A stretch of 64,000 nt of DNA. It comes from a virus. The notes under the pieces are model-generated. The model made no database searches and was not told the origin of the DNA. It was given only the letters and a program-made list of their open reading frames with translations. A program made the position numbers and the translations under genes. Below are positions 10,601 through 20,732 of the stretch, piece by piece. Within the stretch, counting starts at the first letter, position 1; every line of letters begins with the position of its first letter. The stretch lies in the IMG/VR virus record IMGVR_UViG_3300032753_000007, positions 1-64,000 of that record; one strand, given 5' to 3'.

Positions 10601-13600
10601 ACTGGTGTTTTAACAGAGGTTAAATAATCATCTAATATATACATTAGCACATAGACATCGCCAACATTAGGGAATATAGCGTTTTGTCCTGATGCCATGC
10701 TGGCTGCTAATGGATTAGTTAAAGTAACTTTTACAGTATATGGGTCTATTACCGTTAATGTAGAATAGTATTGCATATTGCTACTACTGTCTTTATAAAC
10801 CGTATTAAACGCAGTAGGAATAAAACCTGATGTCATACAGTGATAATTCCCATTACCATCTGGTGTACTATCCATATTTAATCGATGTCCTATGTTATCA
10901 TAGGTCACTGTAATGTATGCTGATGCACTGCCTACTGCTGGTGTATAAATGGCTGATATAATTTTACTAATAGAGCTACTGCCTGCTAAAATAACACCAT
11001 CATAACCAGTACAATTTATGTTACTATATATACCACCTGTACACATGTTATCGCTATACAGTGCTACTGAATTAACGCTATCGTACTGCGTAGCATTAGG
11101 CGAACTACCATTAGTCCATATGTCATTGACTTTACTATAGGGTATGTTTTTAACATGAACAGCTGTAGTAATAGAAGCAGTTGGCTGTGTTGTTGCACTA
11201 CCACCTAGACTAGTAGGCGGATTTATTTGATACCATGGACTTAATACAGAGTTAAAATTAATACGCTCAATAATAGCTTGTGTGCCACCTACACCTACTG
11301 ATCCCCATGCAGTACTTGATGCCATAGCACAAGTAATGCTAGTAGGTCTAGGTGCAGCTAACTGCGTGGCACTCAATTTAAACGTATAGCTATAAGGATC
11401 ACTGATATAAGTAATTACATCGCCATTACTCATTGCAGCATAGCTAGTAGTACTGTTATTTAAACCACCAATAATAAAGTCTGCTACACTGCCAATAAAT
11501 CTGCCATTTAAATAGAGTGCAGGATAATCCCTGTACTTTGCTGCTACAGCCATGTAATTGGTAATGAATGTATTAAAATCAGTTGCCAAATGTCCAGTGG
11601 TAGTGCCTTTAATGAATTTAGCTATAACTGGTGTAGCAATAACGCCTGGAATTGAATAGCTTGTACCAATTACATCAGAGTTATAAGGGCAACTATAATC
11701 ACTATAAGTTATTACATCACCAGCTGCTAAACCACTATTATAATCAGGCATAGCAGTTAAAGTAGTTGCTACGCCATTTTTTGTAATAGTTATATTGCTA
11801 CTGCCATAAACTCTTAAATAAACCTGCTGTAACTTAGTATAGGCTGCTGTATATGTAGCATAAGTATCACTTGTAGAGCCATTGTAATTAAATGTTTTTG
11901 TTTGAACAGAAGTGCCTGTATTTTTAATACCGGTAATATTAACTAAACGTCCTATAATACTGAACTCATGTGGAAATGCTAATGTAACAGTGGCTGTAAC
12001 ATTATCACTGTTTAATGAAACAGAATTAATAGGTGTTGTAGGTCTACCGCGCGTATTACCTGTATAGACCATTGAAAATGGTGCTAATACACTAATGCCA
12101 TTATTAACAGTCCCACTAGATCCTGCTCCTAACCAACCATTACTAAGTGCGTTCCATCCAGGTGAAGCGGGTGCAGGATACATGCCACCAATAATACTAA
12201 GGTCATGACACCTAATCGTAACGTTTCCATCTTCAGGTATAATAGTAATGCCATTAGAGCCAGTAGCACCTACTAATGTAATTGTACTGCTATTTCCATT
12301 ACCAAATAAAGAAAATGATTTAGCTGCACGTATTCTGAGTATATCTATATCTAATTTATTAGCACTAGTATTAGTCAATAATGTAGCGGCATTTATCCAA
12401 AAATTACCATCAGGTACAAATATAGAAGTACCATTATTACCTGAAGAGGCTAATGCTTTTGATAAGTTTTTTGCATTAGTAATAGCAATATCAGATAACT
12501 GCTGAGTAGTTATATTAAATCCACCTGCACCTGTCATAATAGTCCATGTAATTGAACCATCTGTAATAGTAGTAGTGCCGTCAGTTACATTACTAGGCCA
12601 AGTAATGCTATTGCCACTCGTCCAACTACTACCACTAATATAGCCAGTAGTACCATAAGCAGTCACGTTAGCTATCCATAAATAACTACCACCAACAACA
12701 ATACTGTATCGAGTATATGATGTGTTTTTAGTCCAAGATGGATAATTAGCACTGGTTTGATAATTTGTAAGATTAGTTACAATAGACTGAGTACCGCTAT
12801 AATAGCCTGGTGTAATAGCGACTAGCCCATAATCTACTTGTAAATTTTTAGTAGTACTTGATGAAGATGTTGTAGTACTAGTAGTAGTGCTTAGTGAATT
12901 AACAGTTGTTTGTAATGTTGATATTTCTGTACTGATTGTTGCTACAGTACTAGCTACGCCATTAATTGCTTGTGCTAAGGTGACAGGTGTTCCAGTAGCA
13001 ATAGTTGATGTAACCGCAGTTGTTAGATCGGTGGTAGAGCCTGTTGTTGTACTCAATGCATAGCTTGATAAACTAGCTATTGTAGCAAAGCTTTGTAAAT
13101 ACTTACCTAACATTCCAGCACTATAATTCACTAGCGATCCATCTGTATTAGTTAATTTAATACTTTGATTACCTAATCCAGTACTGATCTGACTAGAAAT
13201 AAAAGTACCAATATTAGTTTGCAAGTTATTACTGCTACTTGCAGTCAATGCTGTATTAACAGCAGCGACAGCTTCACTATCAATCAATGCATTAATCTGA
13301 CTAGATAATTCACCCCATGTAGTATAACCTAATGCAGTAGAATTATTTTTAGTATCAATTAATGGAAATTTATCAGTTGATAAATAGGATGACTTATCAC
13401 TACCACTTGTAATTGCACCAGTAACAGATGACGAATTAACTAAATTTGAAAGATCTTCCAAACCAGCAAATGTTATTGACTTATTAGGTAATTTATAAGT
13501 TAAACCACTTTGAGTTGCTATACCAGTAATGTAATTAGTATATAATGTACCACTAACAGAATTAGAAATAGTAATGTCATACCCATTTAAACCAACATAG

Positions 13601-15171
13601 CCATTTGATTGGTTCTTATTAGCTTGATTTTCTGGTGTATAACCAATAGAATGTAATGTAATTACCCAAGTAGCATTACCACTGCCATCAACGCCTGTAC
13701 AAGTAACTGTATCGCCACTACTTACAGTATTACCAGAAATACTACCACCTGTTCCACTAACTATCCATACCATGCCTGATGCTAATGCAACATCACCCAC
13801 TGTATTTGCACTAGTAGGATAACTAACAGCACCATTAACAGTATAAGTACCTTGAATCCTATAAAGACTAGAATTTGCAGCAGTTAGTTGCTGTACTGTT
13901 ACTGCATCAAGACTATTAACACCATTTGCGTGTAATGTCAATGGCCCTGTTAATGTGCCACCATTTGTTGTAAAGGCTGTTTGTCCAGCTGGAATGTAAG
14001 CAGGTATAGTAAGTTTTGCTGTAGCTGAATCATAGGTTGCAGGGCCACTAGTAGCGCTAGTATCTAGTGTAATTGGCGATTGATAATCAGTACCTGCGAC
14101 AGCTTGCTTAATATTGCCATTGCTAGATACACCATACATCAATCCATCTATTGTAGATGCTGCACTAACTGCACCTGTAGTCGATACAGTAACTTCCACA
14201 CCATTAGATGTAGCTGATAATGAATTATAAATATCTGTTTTAATATTACCTATTGTTATATTAGATAATGCATTATCATTACTTACATCAACTAATGGTA
14301 ATAAATCGCTATCACTAATAGATGTAGGCGCATTAGTTGCTACTGTACTAGCCGCAATATCTGTACTGCCCCCTGTAGGTGTATAGCTACTTAATGCAGT
14401 TGTTAATGCCGTTGTTGTTACTAAGTTACTAGTAGCATTAGTTAATTGAGTACTTGTAACATAATTACTCATTGCACTAGAGACAATTGTATTTAAGCTT
14501 TCTGAAATAGTACCCGTACTACTAATGCCTAACACTTGTGTTAAATTAGCAGATAGCTTATTAAAGTCATTACGTTGATTAGCGATTAATGCAGCAATAC
14601 CATCAATACGGCTCTGTAGTGCAACGCCTGCTAATGTTAATGGTCTACTGTTTGTTAAAGCACTCGTAATGTCTTCTAATGCATTGCGTAATGCTTCTAG
14701 GCTTGTTAAATCAGTTAAGATATTATGTTGATGTGCTGCGGGTGGATAAGTAGAGGGTTTATTTTGTACTGCACTCCAACTAACGCCTAAGCTATTATAG
14801 TAAGCGACTTGATTACGTAAATCATTAACTAAGCCATTTACGCCACCTTGAATACCGCCTACGCACTGATACTGTAAATTAATACTACCAGTAATACCAT
14901 CATTAATGAGTGCAATAGCAGCACAGCACTCGCTACCTGTCATTGCTGTAATGACTTCATCAAAGCCTTGATAAGTATAATCAGTATTTAAAACTAAAAC
15001 ACTGTTATCGCTAACACGTGTAACAACTAATGATGTTGTATAGTATAATCCTTGATTAGCAACCACTAAACGAGATGTTGCGTTTGATAAATCGTGTGTT
15101 TCTGCAATAATTAAATTGCTTCTACTATGACCAGTGCGATCATAGGTATAACTAGGTGTAACAGTAGCCAT
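7672..15171 (-). CDS. Giant tail fibre protein, 2499 aa
   Basis: I choose ATG 15171 (MATVTPSYTYDRTGHSRSN) because an AGGA site lies about 8 bases upstream. The frame also extends 23 codons further upstream through an unlikely hydrophobic leader. The N-terminal ~170 residues are shared with the next two fibre genes (YDxTG...N.I..E, a long Gly/Tyr-rich stretch, then PPAAHQHNIL), probably the virion-attachment domain. A long Ser/Thr/Ala stalk follows. A pectate-lyase-like segment begins near residue 920 (NLSKALASSGNNGTSIFVPDG). Repeated beta domains follow, including one copy of the module LVVGVNYTINSL....QAQW. This size and architecture fit the large side fibres of phiKZ-like phages. The DNA is low-complexity and repetitive throughout. 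Confidence 0.75.
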   Translation of the reverse strand: MATVTPSYTYDRTGHSRSNLIIAETHDLSNATSRLVVANQGLYYTTSLVVTRVSDNSVLVLNTDYTYQGFDEVITAMTGSECCAAIALINDGITGSINLQYQCVGGIQGGVNGLVNDLRNQVAYYNSLGVSWSAVQNKPSTYPPAAHQHNILTDLTSLEALRNALEDITSALTNSRPLTLAGVALQSRIDGIAALIANQRNDFNKLSANLTQVLGISSTGTISESLNTIVSSAMSNYVTSTQLTNATSNLVTTTALTTALSSYTPTGGSTDIAASTVATNAPTSISDSDLLPLVDVSNDNALSNITIGNIKTDIYNSLSATSNGVEVTVSTTGAVSAASTIDGLMYGVSSNGNIKQAVAGTDYQSPITLDTSATSGPATYDSATAKLTIPAYIPAGQTAFTTNGGTLTGPLTLHANGVNSLDAVTVQQLTAANSSLYRIQGTYTVNGAVSYPTSANTVGDVALASGMVWIVSGTGGSISGNTVSSGDTVTCTGVDGSGNATWVITLHSIGYTPENQANKNQSNGYVGLNGYDITISNSVSGTLYTNYITGIATQSGLTYKLPNKSITFAGLEDLSNLVNSSSVTGAITSGSDKSSYLSTDKFPLIDTKNNSTALGYTTWGELSSQINALIDSEAVAAVNTALTASSSNNLQTNIGTFISSQISTGLGNQSIKLTNTDGSLVNYSAGMLGKYLQSFATIASLSSYALSTTTGSTTDLTTAVTSTIATGTPVTLAQAINGVASTVATISTEISTLQTTVNSLSTTTSTTTSSSSTTKNLQVDYGLVAITPGYYSGTQSIVTNLTNYQTSANYPSWTKNTSYTRYSIVVGGSYLWIANVTAYGTTGYISGSSWTSGNSITWPSNVTDGTTTITDGSITWTIMTGAGGFNITTQQLSDIAITNAKNLSKALASSGNNGTSIFVPDGNFWINAATLLTNTSANKLDIDILRIRAAKSFSLFGNGNSSTITLVGATGSNGITIIPEDGNVTIRCHDLSIIGGMYPAPASPGWNALSNGWLGAGSSGTVNNGISVLAPFSMVYTGNTRGRPTTPINSVSLNSDNVTATVTLAFPHEFSIIGRLVNITGIKNTGTSVQTKTFNYNGSTSDTYATYTAAYTKLQQVYLRVYGSSNITITKNGVATTLTAMPDYNSGLAAGDVITYSDYSCPYNSDVIGTSYSIPGVIATPVIAKFIKGTTTGHLATDFNTFITNYMAVAAKYRDYPALYLNGRFIGSVADFIIGGLNNSTTSYAAMSNGDVITYISDPYSYTFKLSATQLAAPRPTSITCAMASSTAWGSVGVGGTQAIIERINFNSVLSPWYQINPPTSLGGSATTQPTASITTAVHVKNIPYSKVNDIWTNGSSPNATQYDSVNSVALYSDNMCTGGIYSNINCTGYDGVILAGSSSISKIISAIYTPAVGSASAYITVTYDNIGHRLNMDSTPDGNGNYHCMTSGFIPTAFNTVYKDSSSNMQYYSTLTVIDPYTVKVTLTNPLAASMASGQNAIFPNVGDVYVLMYILDDYLTSVKTPVKQWIALGTLYSEYSEGLAIANVVGAGSNYGIVVNYQTGSDSINISNCNINTNINSLYITWMSGGWISNSIFWKEPGSSNSFNGIYIAGGGLMTLSHVSASGNSASNAYDAGVCYGEWSSRVRLLSDTDLTASNYLTVTDVNNRNYSGVGANIINDITTNQLDVDMLIITPTDIKDIVYDGTLYTTAAGTIVYAASTANNTLHGLNTSITKPYHVAMVSPLSESNVITSNAKYRFDTLTLNNKNLQIPAVAPSSIKQYSVIAWDTSNDTRSPYVNRYTHFINDGSMAYTAPVSNTIALGSLVVGVNYTINSLNSGTGSVTQAQWNTIAGTSGVTYAANSTFTAATNGTLSGITAKPSICTTLILTNYMGIFSYAINTYPSTGGSGTSGAINKGDFWLVNVVTSTTNTWNIYNALVNNPGQSAANWAIVVSGYMTVNCGTNHNLSSGQYVTVSNASNSSGVSIGNGTYPVWVTSGTSFTYLYNYVGSNIADCSVNNSSIILSAAIKSMSSVTAGNTSTVTVTLKDNTFVDTISAATLTTYSGSGFTWTGSTTNTLPTNGGSGYVDGSHKGITLTSTSGTVTADLLVYDKQVTRVYVANANTIVSGALYSIQTATDVPAASSILTITTNNGYNNPNTSVILSDTGNATFNGTYTATWISATAFSITFPSSVTTKPSSALTATITTPYPLSTATTTSGSYNISNVRLSGFTGTNITLNSIGLLANGVVLATLVNANTFTFTSNAAINISADDATLGYISQPTVFCINDSYSGEYNFGASVAWSPDLTSGQSTGNRRLAIVQTRSSAKTIIAESMVPAMNNTTTLQGGTMTWLGTAADASAYNALYNSYHNATLYPNCSVTFYSNIGGTISTISSPATSYAGISTKPAAGAIYYYNVSTYSDITVQTVNSQPITVLPGDIFELYVYHDSTNALDIVIDGGSTAIAFTSDGSTTTTETIGNTSAAVTRKSTYFTITPSFTG

Positions 15172-15261
15172 AGTGAGTAATCCTATATGCAAACAAAAAA
15201 TACAGTAATTTCTGTAATAAATAAAGCTTTTTACATACAATCATATACATATTTTTATTAC

Positions 15262-15297
15262 TTCTACTTCTACTAGGTATTCCTAGTAGAAGTAGAA
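15262..15297 (-). terminator. Intergenic hairpin, 16-bp stem
   Basis: A perfect 16-bp inverted repeat (TTCTACTTCTACTAGG and its complement, loop TATT) lies between two fibre genes. On the minus strand the downstream bases are A-rich rather than U-rich, so it could be an mRNA-end or processing hairpin rather than a classic terminator. Confidence 0.5.
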
Positions 15298-15312
15298 AAA
15301 GATATATTTAAA

Positions 15313-18300
15313 TTATTTACCTATTGCAATCCAGCCATAGTTAGTAGCTTCATAGACTTGACAATAACCACCACCCCAATCGGTATTAGAAGTAACAGTG
15401 CCTGTTGATAATGTACTGCCAGTAAGATATGTTGCACCTGCGTTACCAGCTACAAATACGCTGCCATTGGTCGGTGTAGTACTAACCGTACCTACTGTTC
15501 CATTATTAGCAGCAGGAGTAACAAACTTACCATTAGCAGAAACCGCTTGCCATTGAGCTGTCGTATTATTTCCAATATTACTAATTGTATAACTGTTGCC
15601 TGGTACTAGATTACCTAATGTTAATGATGTATTATTACTGCCTAATACAGTTAATGATGGTATAAACGCATACGCTGCAAACTGTTGTAAATTAGTTAAT
15701 GTAGGTTGCGCAGTATAGTTATTAATAGGATAATATTGAGGCACTATCATGCCAGCGCTATTACCAGGATTACAACCAGGCCATACATTACTTGAATTAA
15801 AGCCAAATGTCATGCCAGTAATGCGCGATCCTGGACCTTGATCTGAAGGTATTAACGTATATATAGCAGTTGTAAAAGGTATAGGAAACGTAATGGTATC
15901 GCCCATACCAGTAGGCAATAGCATACTGCCACCTTGTATTAAAAAACCACCTAACCAACTAGGCAATTGTAGATACCAATTTCCATAATTAAAACTAGTA
16001 GTGACTTTCCAAGCATTACCAGTAGTACCTGTTGCACCAGTTGGATGAGTAGCAGTTGCTTGAAACATATCGCCTACTGCAACAGTCGTAGCAGTATTTG
16101 GATAGCCTACTGATTGCCATTGTGCTAATGTAGTAGTACCTACGCTATTAATAGTATAATAGTTATTTACTACTAAAGAGTTAACACTGACTGTAGCTGA
16201 GTTATCATATACCCATGGATTTGTGTGAGTTTCTGACCCTGTAATATAGCCAAATCTAATGCCCCATGTTAATGCGACTGGCGTTACAATACTTGTATTA
16301 TCTGTTAAATCAGTAGTGCCTGTTAAAGCGCTTAATATTGACGCTGTTGCTGTTTTAGCAATACCCATAATGGTAGAGGTAGCCTGTGCAATTGCACCTA
16401 ATGCAGAGGTAGCATTGGGCGTATTAGGTGTACCTCTTGTACCAGGAAAGAATGTAGGGCTATTGCCAGGTACAGTAATAATTGCACTGGTATTTGCAAT
16501 ATAATTATAGCCTGTTACAGTGCCATTACTGCCACCCACATTAATAGTGCCACCAAGAGCAATGATATTTGCATTGGTATCCGCATAGGCAAATGCGTGA
16601 CAAATGAAATTAAATGAAGGCTTAATAGTTATTGTAGGTGTTTCGATCGTAATATTACCTGATTGTAGACTTCTTAAATGTTGTCCTGCATGGCCTGCAA
16701 TGATAATGCCAGTACCATTATAAGCTACATTACCGTCTTGTAATGCTGCAATGTGTGCACCATTAGGAATAAATGTAGCAGTTGATCCACCTGTACTAAA
16801 GGTAACACCTGACATTACTGAATTACTAGGTACTGTAAAATATTGACCAATATAAGGAGAAGCTGAAGTACCTGTACAAGTAAGCCATTGTGCTGTAGTA
16901 TACCCAGAACCTAAACTAGTAATAATGTAACTATTACCTGCTACTAAATTAACCATGTTAATAGTAGGACCCATTTGACCAAACGTAACATTATTTCCAA
17001 TGGTTACTTGACCACCTTGTCTTGCACGAATAGCAGTAGGGTTATTCAATGTAGCATTATCTTGAAGATAAATGTTTTGATAAGTAACTGCATTAATACT
17101 AATATTTGATGAGCCATTTAAAATAACATTATTTACATTATTAGGTGCTGTAAATGTGTAGTTACTGCCTGAAGCAGTAGCACTATTATAACCTTGAATA
17201 ATAATATTAGTTTGACTAGGTGCACTAAGAATATCACAGTTAGTATACGTATTAGGTGTAGATGTACCTTCTAATAAACTAATGTAAATACTTACACTAG
17301 TAGCAGGCGTAGTCACTGGATAATAGTATTGAATTAATTCAATAGCTTTTGCAAAGCTAGCTACAGGTGATGTAGGCGTAGTACCCGTATTACTATCGCT
17401 GCCTAATGGAGAAACAAATATATAAATATTGCTTGTTACCATTTGCATGTAATTTACATAGTATGGCTGATAGCATATGTAATGAGGCATAGATACAGTG
17501 CCTGATACAGTATTTGCTAAATTAGGTACATTAAATTGACCTGTACCAGCAGTAGTATAATACGTATTTCCTATTTTATTATAAAGCAGTGAATAGGTTG
17601 TTTGTGATACCGCTGAGCCATCACATGGAATCCAATTTGAAGATATTGTAGATAGGCTACCGCTATCTATTTCAGATATTAGCTTAATATCACCTACTGA
17701 TGCAATAGTAGGTGCAATTTGCAATGAGGTTAAACCAACCCCTTGTGTTAAGTTATTAATATCGGCTTGTAAAGAGTTTACTGTTGATTGTAATCCAGTT
17801 ACTTCAGAATTGAGTGTTGATATATTAGTATCTAATGTTTGTTTATAGCCATTAGGGGCTTGTAATGCTAATGCAATGCTATTTAAATTACCCGATAGTA
17901 TATTTACAGTATCTGTATTTGTTAAACTGTAATTACTGCCTACTTGGCCTAATGTAGCTAATTCACCTGTAAATGTTTGCCAGGTTTCTAAATTAGTTTT
18001 ATCAAATGTGCCTGCAGCTACTATTTGATTAATTAATACTGTATCAGGATCACCACCGACTGCTTGATAGTTTAATGTAATGCTTGTCCAGTTAGTATAG
18101 TTAATTAATAAAATATAAGAATAAACTTCTTTACCTGTATCTGCAGAACGGGTTGCAAATAATGGACTCATTACATAATCGGTAAACTCTACTAATGCAG
18201 TAGGCCCTGATGTTGAGCCTACTGCAATACCAGTAACAGATAAACCGAGTTTATAAAAAGGAGTAGATGCAGAGCTACCATCACTGCTATTAGTAACGAG

Positions 18301-18399
18301 TTGTGAAGGCCAAATATCGGGCTCTGTAATAGGGCTGTGTATTTCATTAGTAATGGAATTACTAGCTAGTAACCCACTAGGGTCATAAACGAGTGTCAT
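15313..18399 (-). CDS. Tail fibre with tail-collar domain, 1028 aa
   Basis: The N-terminus (MTLVYDPSGLLASNSITNE) matches the attachment domain of the two neighbouring fibres. Around residues 235-310 there is a phage tail-collar domain (GDIKLISEIDSG...WIPCDGSAVSQTTYSLLYNKIG...GQFNVPNL). A beta-helix opening follows (FVSPLGSDSNTGTTPTSPVASFAKAI). Three copies of a ~45-residue module (LVAGNSYIITSLG.....TAQW and variants) occur in the C-terminal two thirds. The start overlaps the stop of the upstream gene by 4 bases (ATGA). A virion adhesin is the likely role. Confidence 0.75.
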   Translation of the reverse strand: MTLVYDPSGLLASNSITNEIHSPITEPDIWPSQLVTNSSDGSSASTPFYKLGLSVTGIAVGSTSGPTALVEFTDYVMSPLFATRSADTGKEVYSYILLINYTNWTSITLNYQAVGGDPDTVLINQIVAAGTFDKTNLETWQTFTGELATLGQVGSNYSLTNTDTVNILSGNLNSIALALQAPNGYKQTLDTNISTLNSEVTGLQSTVNSLQADINNLTQGVGLTSLQIAPTIASVGDIKLISEIDSGSLSTISSNWIPCDGSAVSQTTYSLLYNKIGNTYYTTAGTGQFNVPNLANTVSGTVSMPHYICYQPYYVNYMQMVTSNIYIFVSPLGSDSNTGTTPTSPVASFAKAIELIQYYYPVTTPATSVSIYISLLEGTSTPNTYTNCDILSAPSQTNIIIQGYNSATASGSNYTFTAPNNVNNVILNGSSNISINAVTYQNIYLQDNATLNNPTAIRARQGGQVTIGNNVTFGQMGPTINMVNLVAGNSYIITSLGSGYTTAQWLTCTGTSASPYIGQYFTVPSNSVMSGVTFSTGGSTATFIPNGAHIAALQDGNVAYNGTGIIIAGHAGQHLRSLQSGNITIETPTITIKPSFNFICHAFAYADTNANIIALGGTINVGGSNGTVTGYNYIANTSAIITVPGNSPTFFPGTRGTPNTPNATSALGAIAQATSTIMGIAKTATASILSALTGTTDLTDNTSIVTPVALTWGIRFGYITGSETHTNPWVYDNSATVSVNSLVVNNYYTINSVGTTTLAQWQSVGYPNTATTVAVGDMFQATATHPTGATGTTGNAWKVTTSFNYGNWYLQLPSWLGGFLIQGGSMLLPTGMGDTITFPIPFTTAIYTLIPSDQGPGSRITGMTFGFNSSNVWPGCNPGNSAGMIVPQYYPINNYTAQPTLTNLQQFAAYAFIPSLTVLGSNNTSLTLGNLVPGNSYTISNIGNNTTAQWQAVSANGKFVTPAANNGTVGTVSTTPTNGSVFVAGNAGATYLTGSTLSTGTVTSNTDWGGGYCQVYEATNYGWIAIGK

Positions 18400-19418
18400 G
18401 CGGTTAATCCTATGGCAAAGTATGTAATCAATCGACGAGGGTTAGTGCCTACAGGTGGCACTGCTAAATTAGTAACGGTAGGGGTATGGTATTGAATAGT
18501 ACAGCTTACTTTTGTAGGCGTAGGTACACCAAAGAATATTTGATCTTGTGTAGGTGGATCATAGCTATTTGATGAAGTAACGTTACCAATTGCAAACAAT
18601 GGCCTGCCTGACATAGGCGGATCAGTAAAAAACAATTCAGTAGGCTCTTTACCTATTTCATATTCATAGCGACCTGTTTTAAATACAAAGTTACCAAAAT
18701 AAGGAATATTATAATGTTTATCAGTAGTACTAATATTCGATAAACTCATTTGTGGTTGTAAAAAAGATAACAATGATGCAATAGCTGTATCACTGTTATT
18801 ATTAATTATACCGATAGCACCCATTAAATTAGCAATAGGATTAACAGTCGCTTTTAAATTAGCAAAAGCAATATCAAATACATCATCAAACATAATGCCA
18901 CTAGGTCGTTTAGTAACAGCTGCAGCAATATCATAAAGTGCTTGATATATTTGTGTCATGCCAACGATACCCGATAACTCATGCTTATGTGGTATCGATG
19001 GGAATGTGGTCGGTGCAGTACTCCAATCAACATTAACATATTGATTTAATCCACCACAAATACCAGACTGAATAGTATTTAATGGTGTCGTTACATATTC
19101 GCCACCAATTGTTCTATAGACTAATCTATAATTACCAATTAAATAACCATTTTTTATTGTAATGCTCCCATATACATCTTTACCAATATTAGTGCTAGCT
19201 TCAGTCCAATAATGTGATAAAACATAATCGCTATTTACATTAAGTGGCACGCCCGTTGTGTCAATAACAACCATGCTATCGCCATAAAATGGCGTAGCAT
19301 CAGGTATAATAAGATATGCGTTTATTCCATTAGCTGTATTAATTGTAACTACTTCATTATTAATGTAGTTAGAAGAAAATGTACCAGTAGGATCATACGG
19401 ATAAGCAATCGCTGTCAT
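18396..19418 (-). CDS. Short tail fibre / fibre-attachment paralogue, 340 aa
   Basis: The product begins MTAIAYPYDPTGTFSSNYINNE and carries the same N-terminal domain as the two larger fibres, including FYGDSMVVID, a conserved GG(E/D) turn and PHKHELSGI. It lacks the long repetitive stalk. A helical segment (IYQALYDIAAAVTKR) joins it to a C-terminal beta domain with no recognised match. It is the first gene of the minus-strand fibre run, with an AAGGA site before the ATG. It may be a short fibre or an adaptor that holds the long ones. Confidence 0.65.
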   Translation of the reverse strand: MTAIAYPYDPTGTFSSNYINNEVVTINTANGINAYLIIPDATPFYGDSMVVIDTTGVPLNVNSDYVLSHYWTEASTNIGKDVYGSITIKNGYLIGNYRLVYRTIGGEYVTTPLNTIQSGICGGLNQYVNVDWSTAPTTFPSIPHKHELSGIVGMTQIYQALYDIAAAVTKRPSGIMFDDVFDIAFANLKATVNPIANLMGAIGIINNNSDTAIASLLSFLQPQMSLSNISTTDKHYNIPYFGNFVFKTGRYEYEIGKEPTELFFTDPPMSGRPLFAIGNVTSSNSYDPPTQDQIFFGVPTPTKVSCTIQYHTPTVTNLAVPPVGTNPRRLITYFAIGLTA

Positions 19419-19487
19419 GTTGTGTCCTTATTAATTATAATTTCATATGATATGTGCTTTATAACCGTTTTATAAATAGGATTAATT
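19419..19487. promoter_or_regulatory. Divergent intergenic region between fibre cluster and plus-strand genes
   Basis: This 69-base AT-rich gap separates two divergent runs of genes and must hold, or sit beside, both promoters. AT-only stretches (TTATTAATTATAATTTCATATGATAT) are present. No clear shared promoter motif could be fixed by eye. Each start has a ribosome site: AAGGA on the minus strand and AGGAT on the plus strand. Confidence 0.4.
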
Positions 19488-20696
19488 ATGCTAACCATCA
19501 CCTCTATTTTAGCTAAAAATTATCCATCTTGGATAAATTTACCTGATACCACTTTAGTTAATACATTGCTTAATCAATACACTAGTGTATTGATTGATAT
19601 ATCAGATAGTACAAATACACCATTAGGACAATTTAATATAAGAAACCTAATAGGAATTAATGATGTGCCAAATACAGTAACAATCAGTAACTTTATTGCT
19701 AATTATAGCTATATTTTAATAAACGAAATAACTACACCAAAATCATTGTTAAATAAAAAAAGAATACTCTGTATGCAGCCTTGGTGGAAGAATGTAAATA
19801 TAGATGCAGGTAATATGCGTTTACAAGCTGTTAATGTATCAGGTAATAATGATGATGTAGTTGTACATTTTAATCAGCCTAATACTTTAACAATGAATGA
19901 TTATCATAATTACTTTTTAATGACTATTAATGGATTAATTTTCTTTGAAACTATTTTAGGTAATTATGCTTATTTACCTAATGGCATGAAATACGTTTGT
20001 AAAGAAGAATTACAAGGTTTTTCTTTATTAGATTTTTCAGCAGTGTCACCTATTACTAAAACAGTTATTGAAAGTAACCATATTACAATTAGCCATAAAA
20101 CAGTAGTAGGCTGTACAGTAACATTAACAATGCCTACAGCATTTACTAGTACTGCATTCTTTTTAGTTTTAAATGGTAGATTAAAGTATGCAAAAAGTGA
20201 TACGTATATTATTAATAGCAATAGTATTTCGTTTCCACTTTTATACAGTGAAATGAGTAAAGAAGCAACAGGCATTGATAGTTTAGATAGGGGTTGGATT
20301 CCTGCTGCTGATGGTTATGGTAAAGGGTATAACTGTTCAGCAATCAATGTTATTAACTATTTAACAAACGGTATGACAGGCATTATTAGTTTATCTGTTA
20401 AAGATTTGTGCTATGATTTATTACCTTGTTTACGTACTGATTTAAAAGGTACTTATAGATTGCCATATGGCATAGCGACTAATGGATTTTTAGTTTTATC
20501 AGATGGGCGATTAGCAGAATACAATGCAGTGCAAAAAACAGGTTATGGTACAGTACTCAATACAACGAATACTAAATACAATAGAGCAGCTACACGTACA
20601 CAGCCTATAAATAAAATAAAAGTTGACTTATTAGCAAATTACGATTATAAATCAGATTACACAATGGGCAGGTATATTGACTTTTATGTTTTATAA
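19488..20696 (+). CDS. Probable virion structural protein, 402 aa
   Basis: The start is MLTITSILAKNYPSWINLPD, with an AGGAT site. The product is a soluble beta-rich protein without membrane segments or catalytic motifs that I recognise. It contains small repeated-strand segments (HITISHKTVVGCTVTLTMP) and a Tyr/Asn-rich C-terminus. It opens the plus-strand run that faces the fibre cluster and precedes RNase H. A baseplate or fibre-network protein is a reasonable inference from position only. Confidence 0.55.
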   Translation: MLTITSILAKNYPSWINLPDTTLVNTLLNQYTSVLIDISDSTNTPLGQFNIRNLIGINDVPNTVTISNFIANYSYILINEITTPKSLLNKKRILCMQPWWKNVNIDAGNMRLQAVNVSGNNDDVVVHFNQPNTLTMNDYHNYFLMTINGLIFFETILGNYAYLPNGMKYVCKEELQGFSLLDFSAVSPITKTVIESNHITISHKTVVGCTVTLTMPTAFTSTAFFLVLNGRLKYAKSDTYIINSNSISFPLLYSEMSKEATGIDSLDRGWIPAADGYGKGYNCSAINVINYLTNGMTGIISLSVKDLCYDLLPCLRTDLKGTYRLPYGIATNGFLVLSDGRLAEYNAVQKTGYGTVLNTTNTKYNRAATRTQPINKIKVDLLANYDYKSDYTMGRYIDFYVL

Positions 20697-20732
20697 CCTA
20701 TTATTATTGTGTGTAATCTTTAAGGAATTAAA

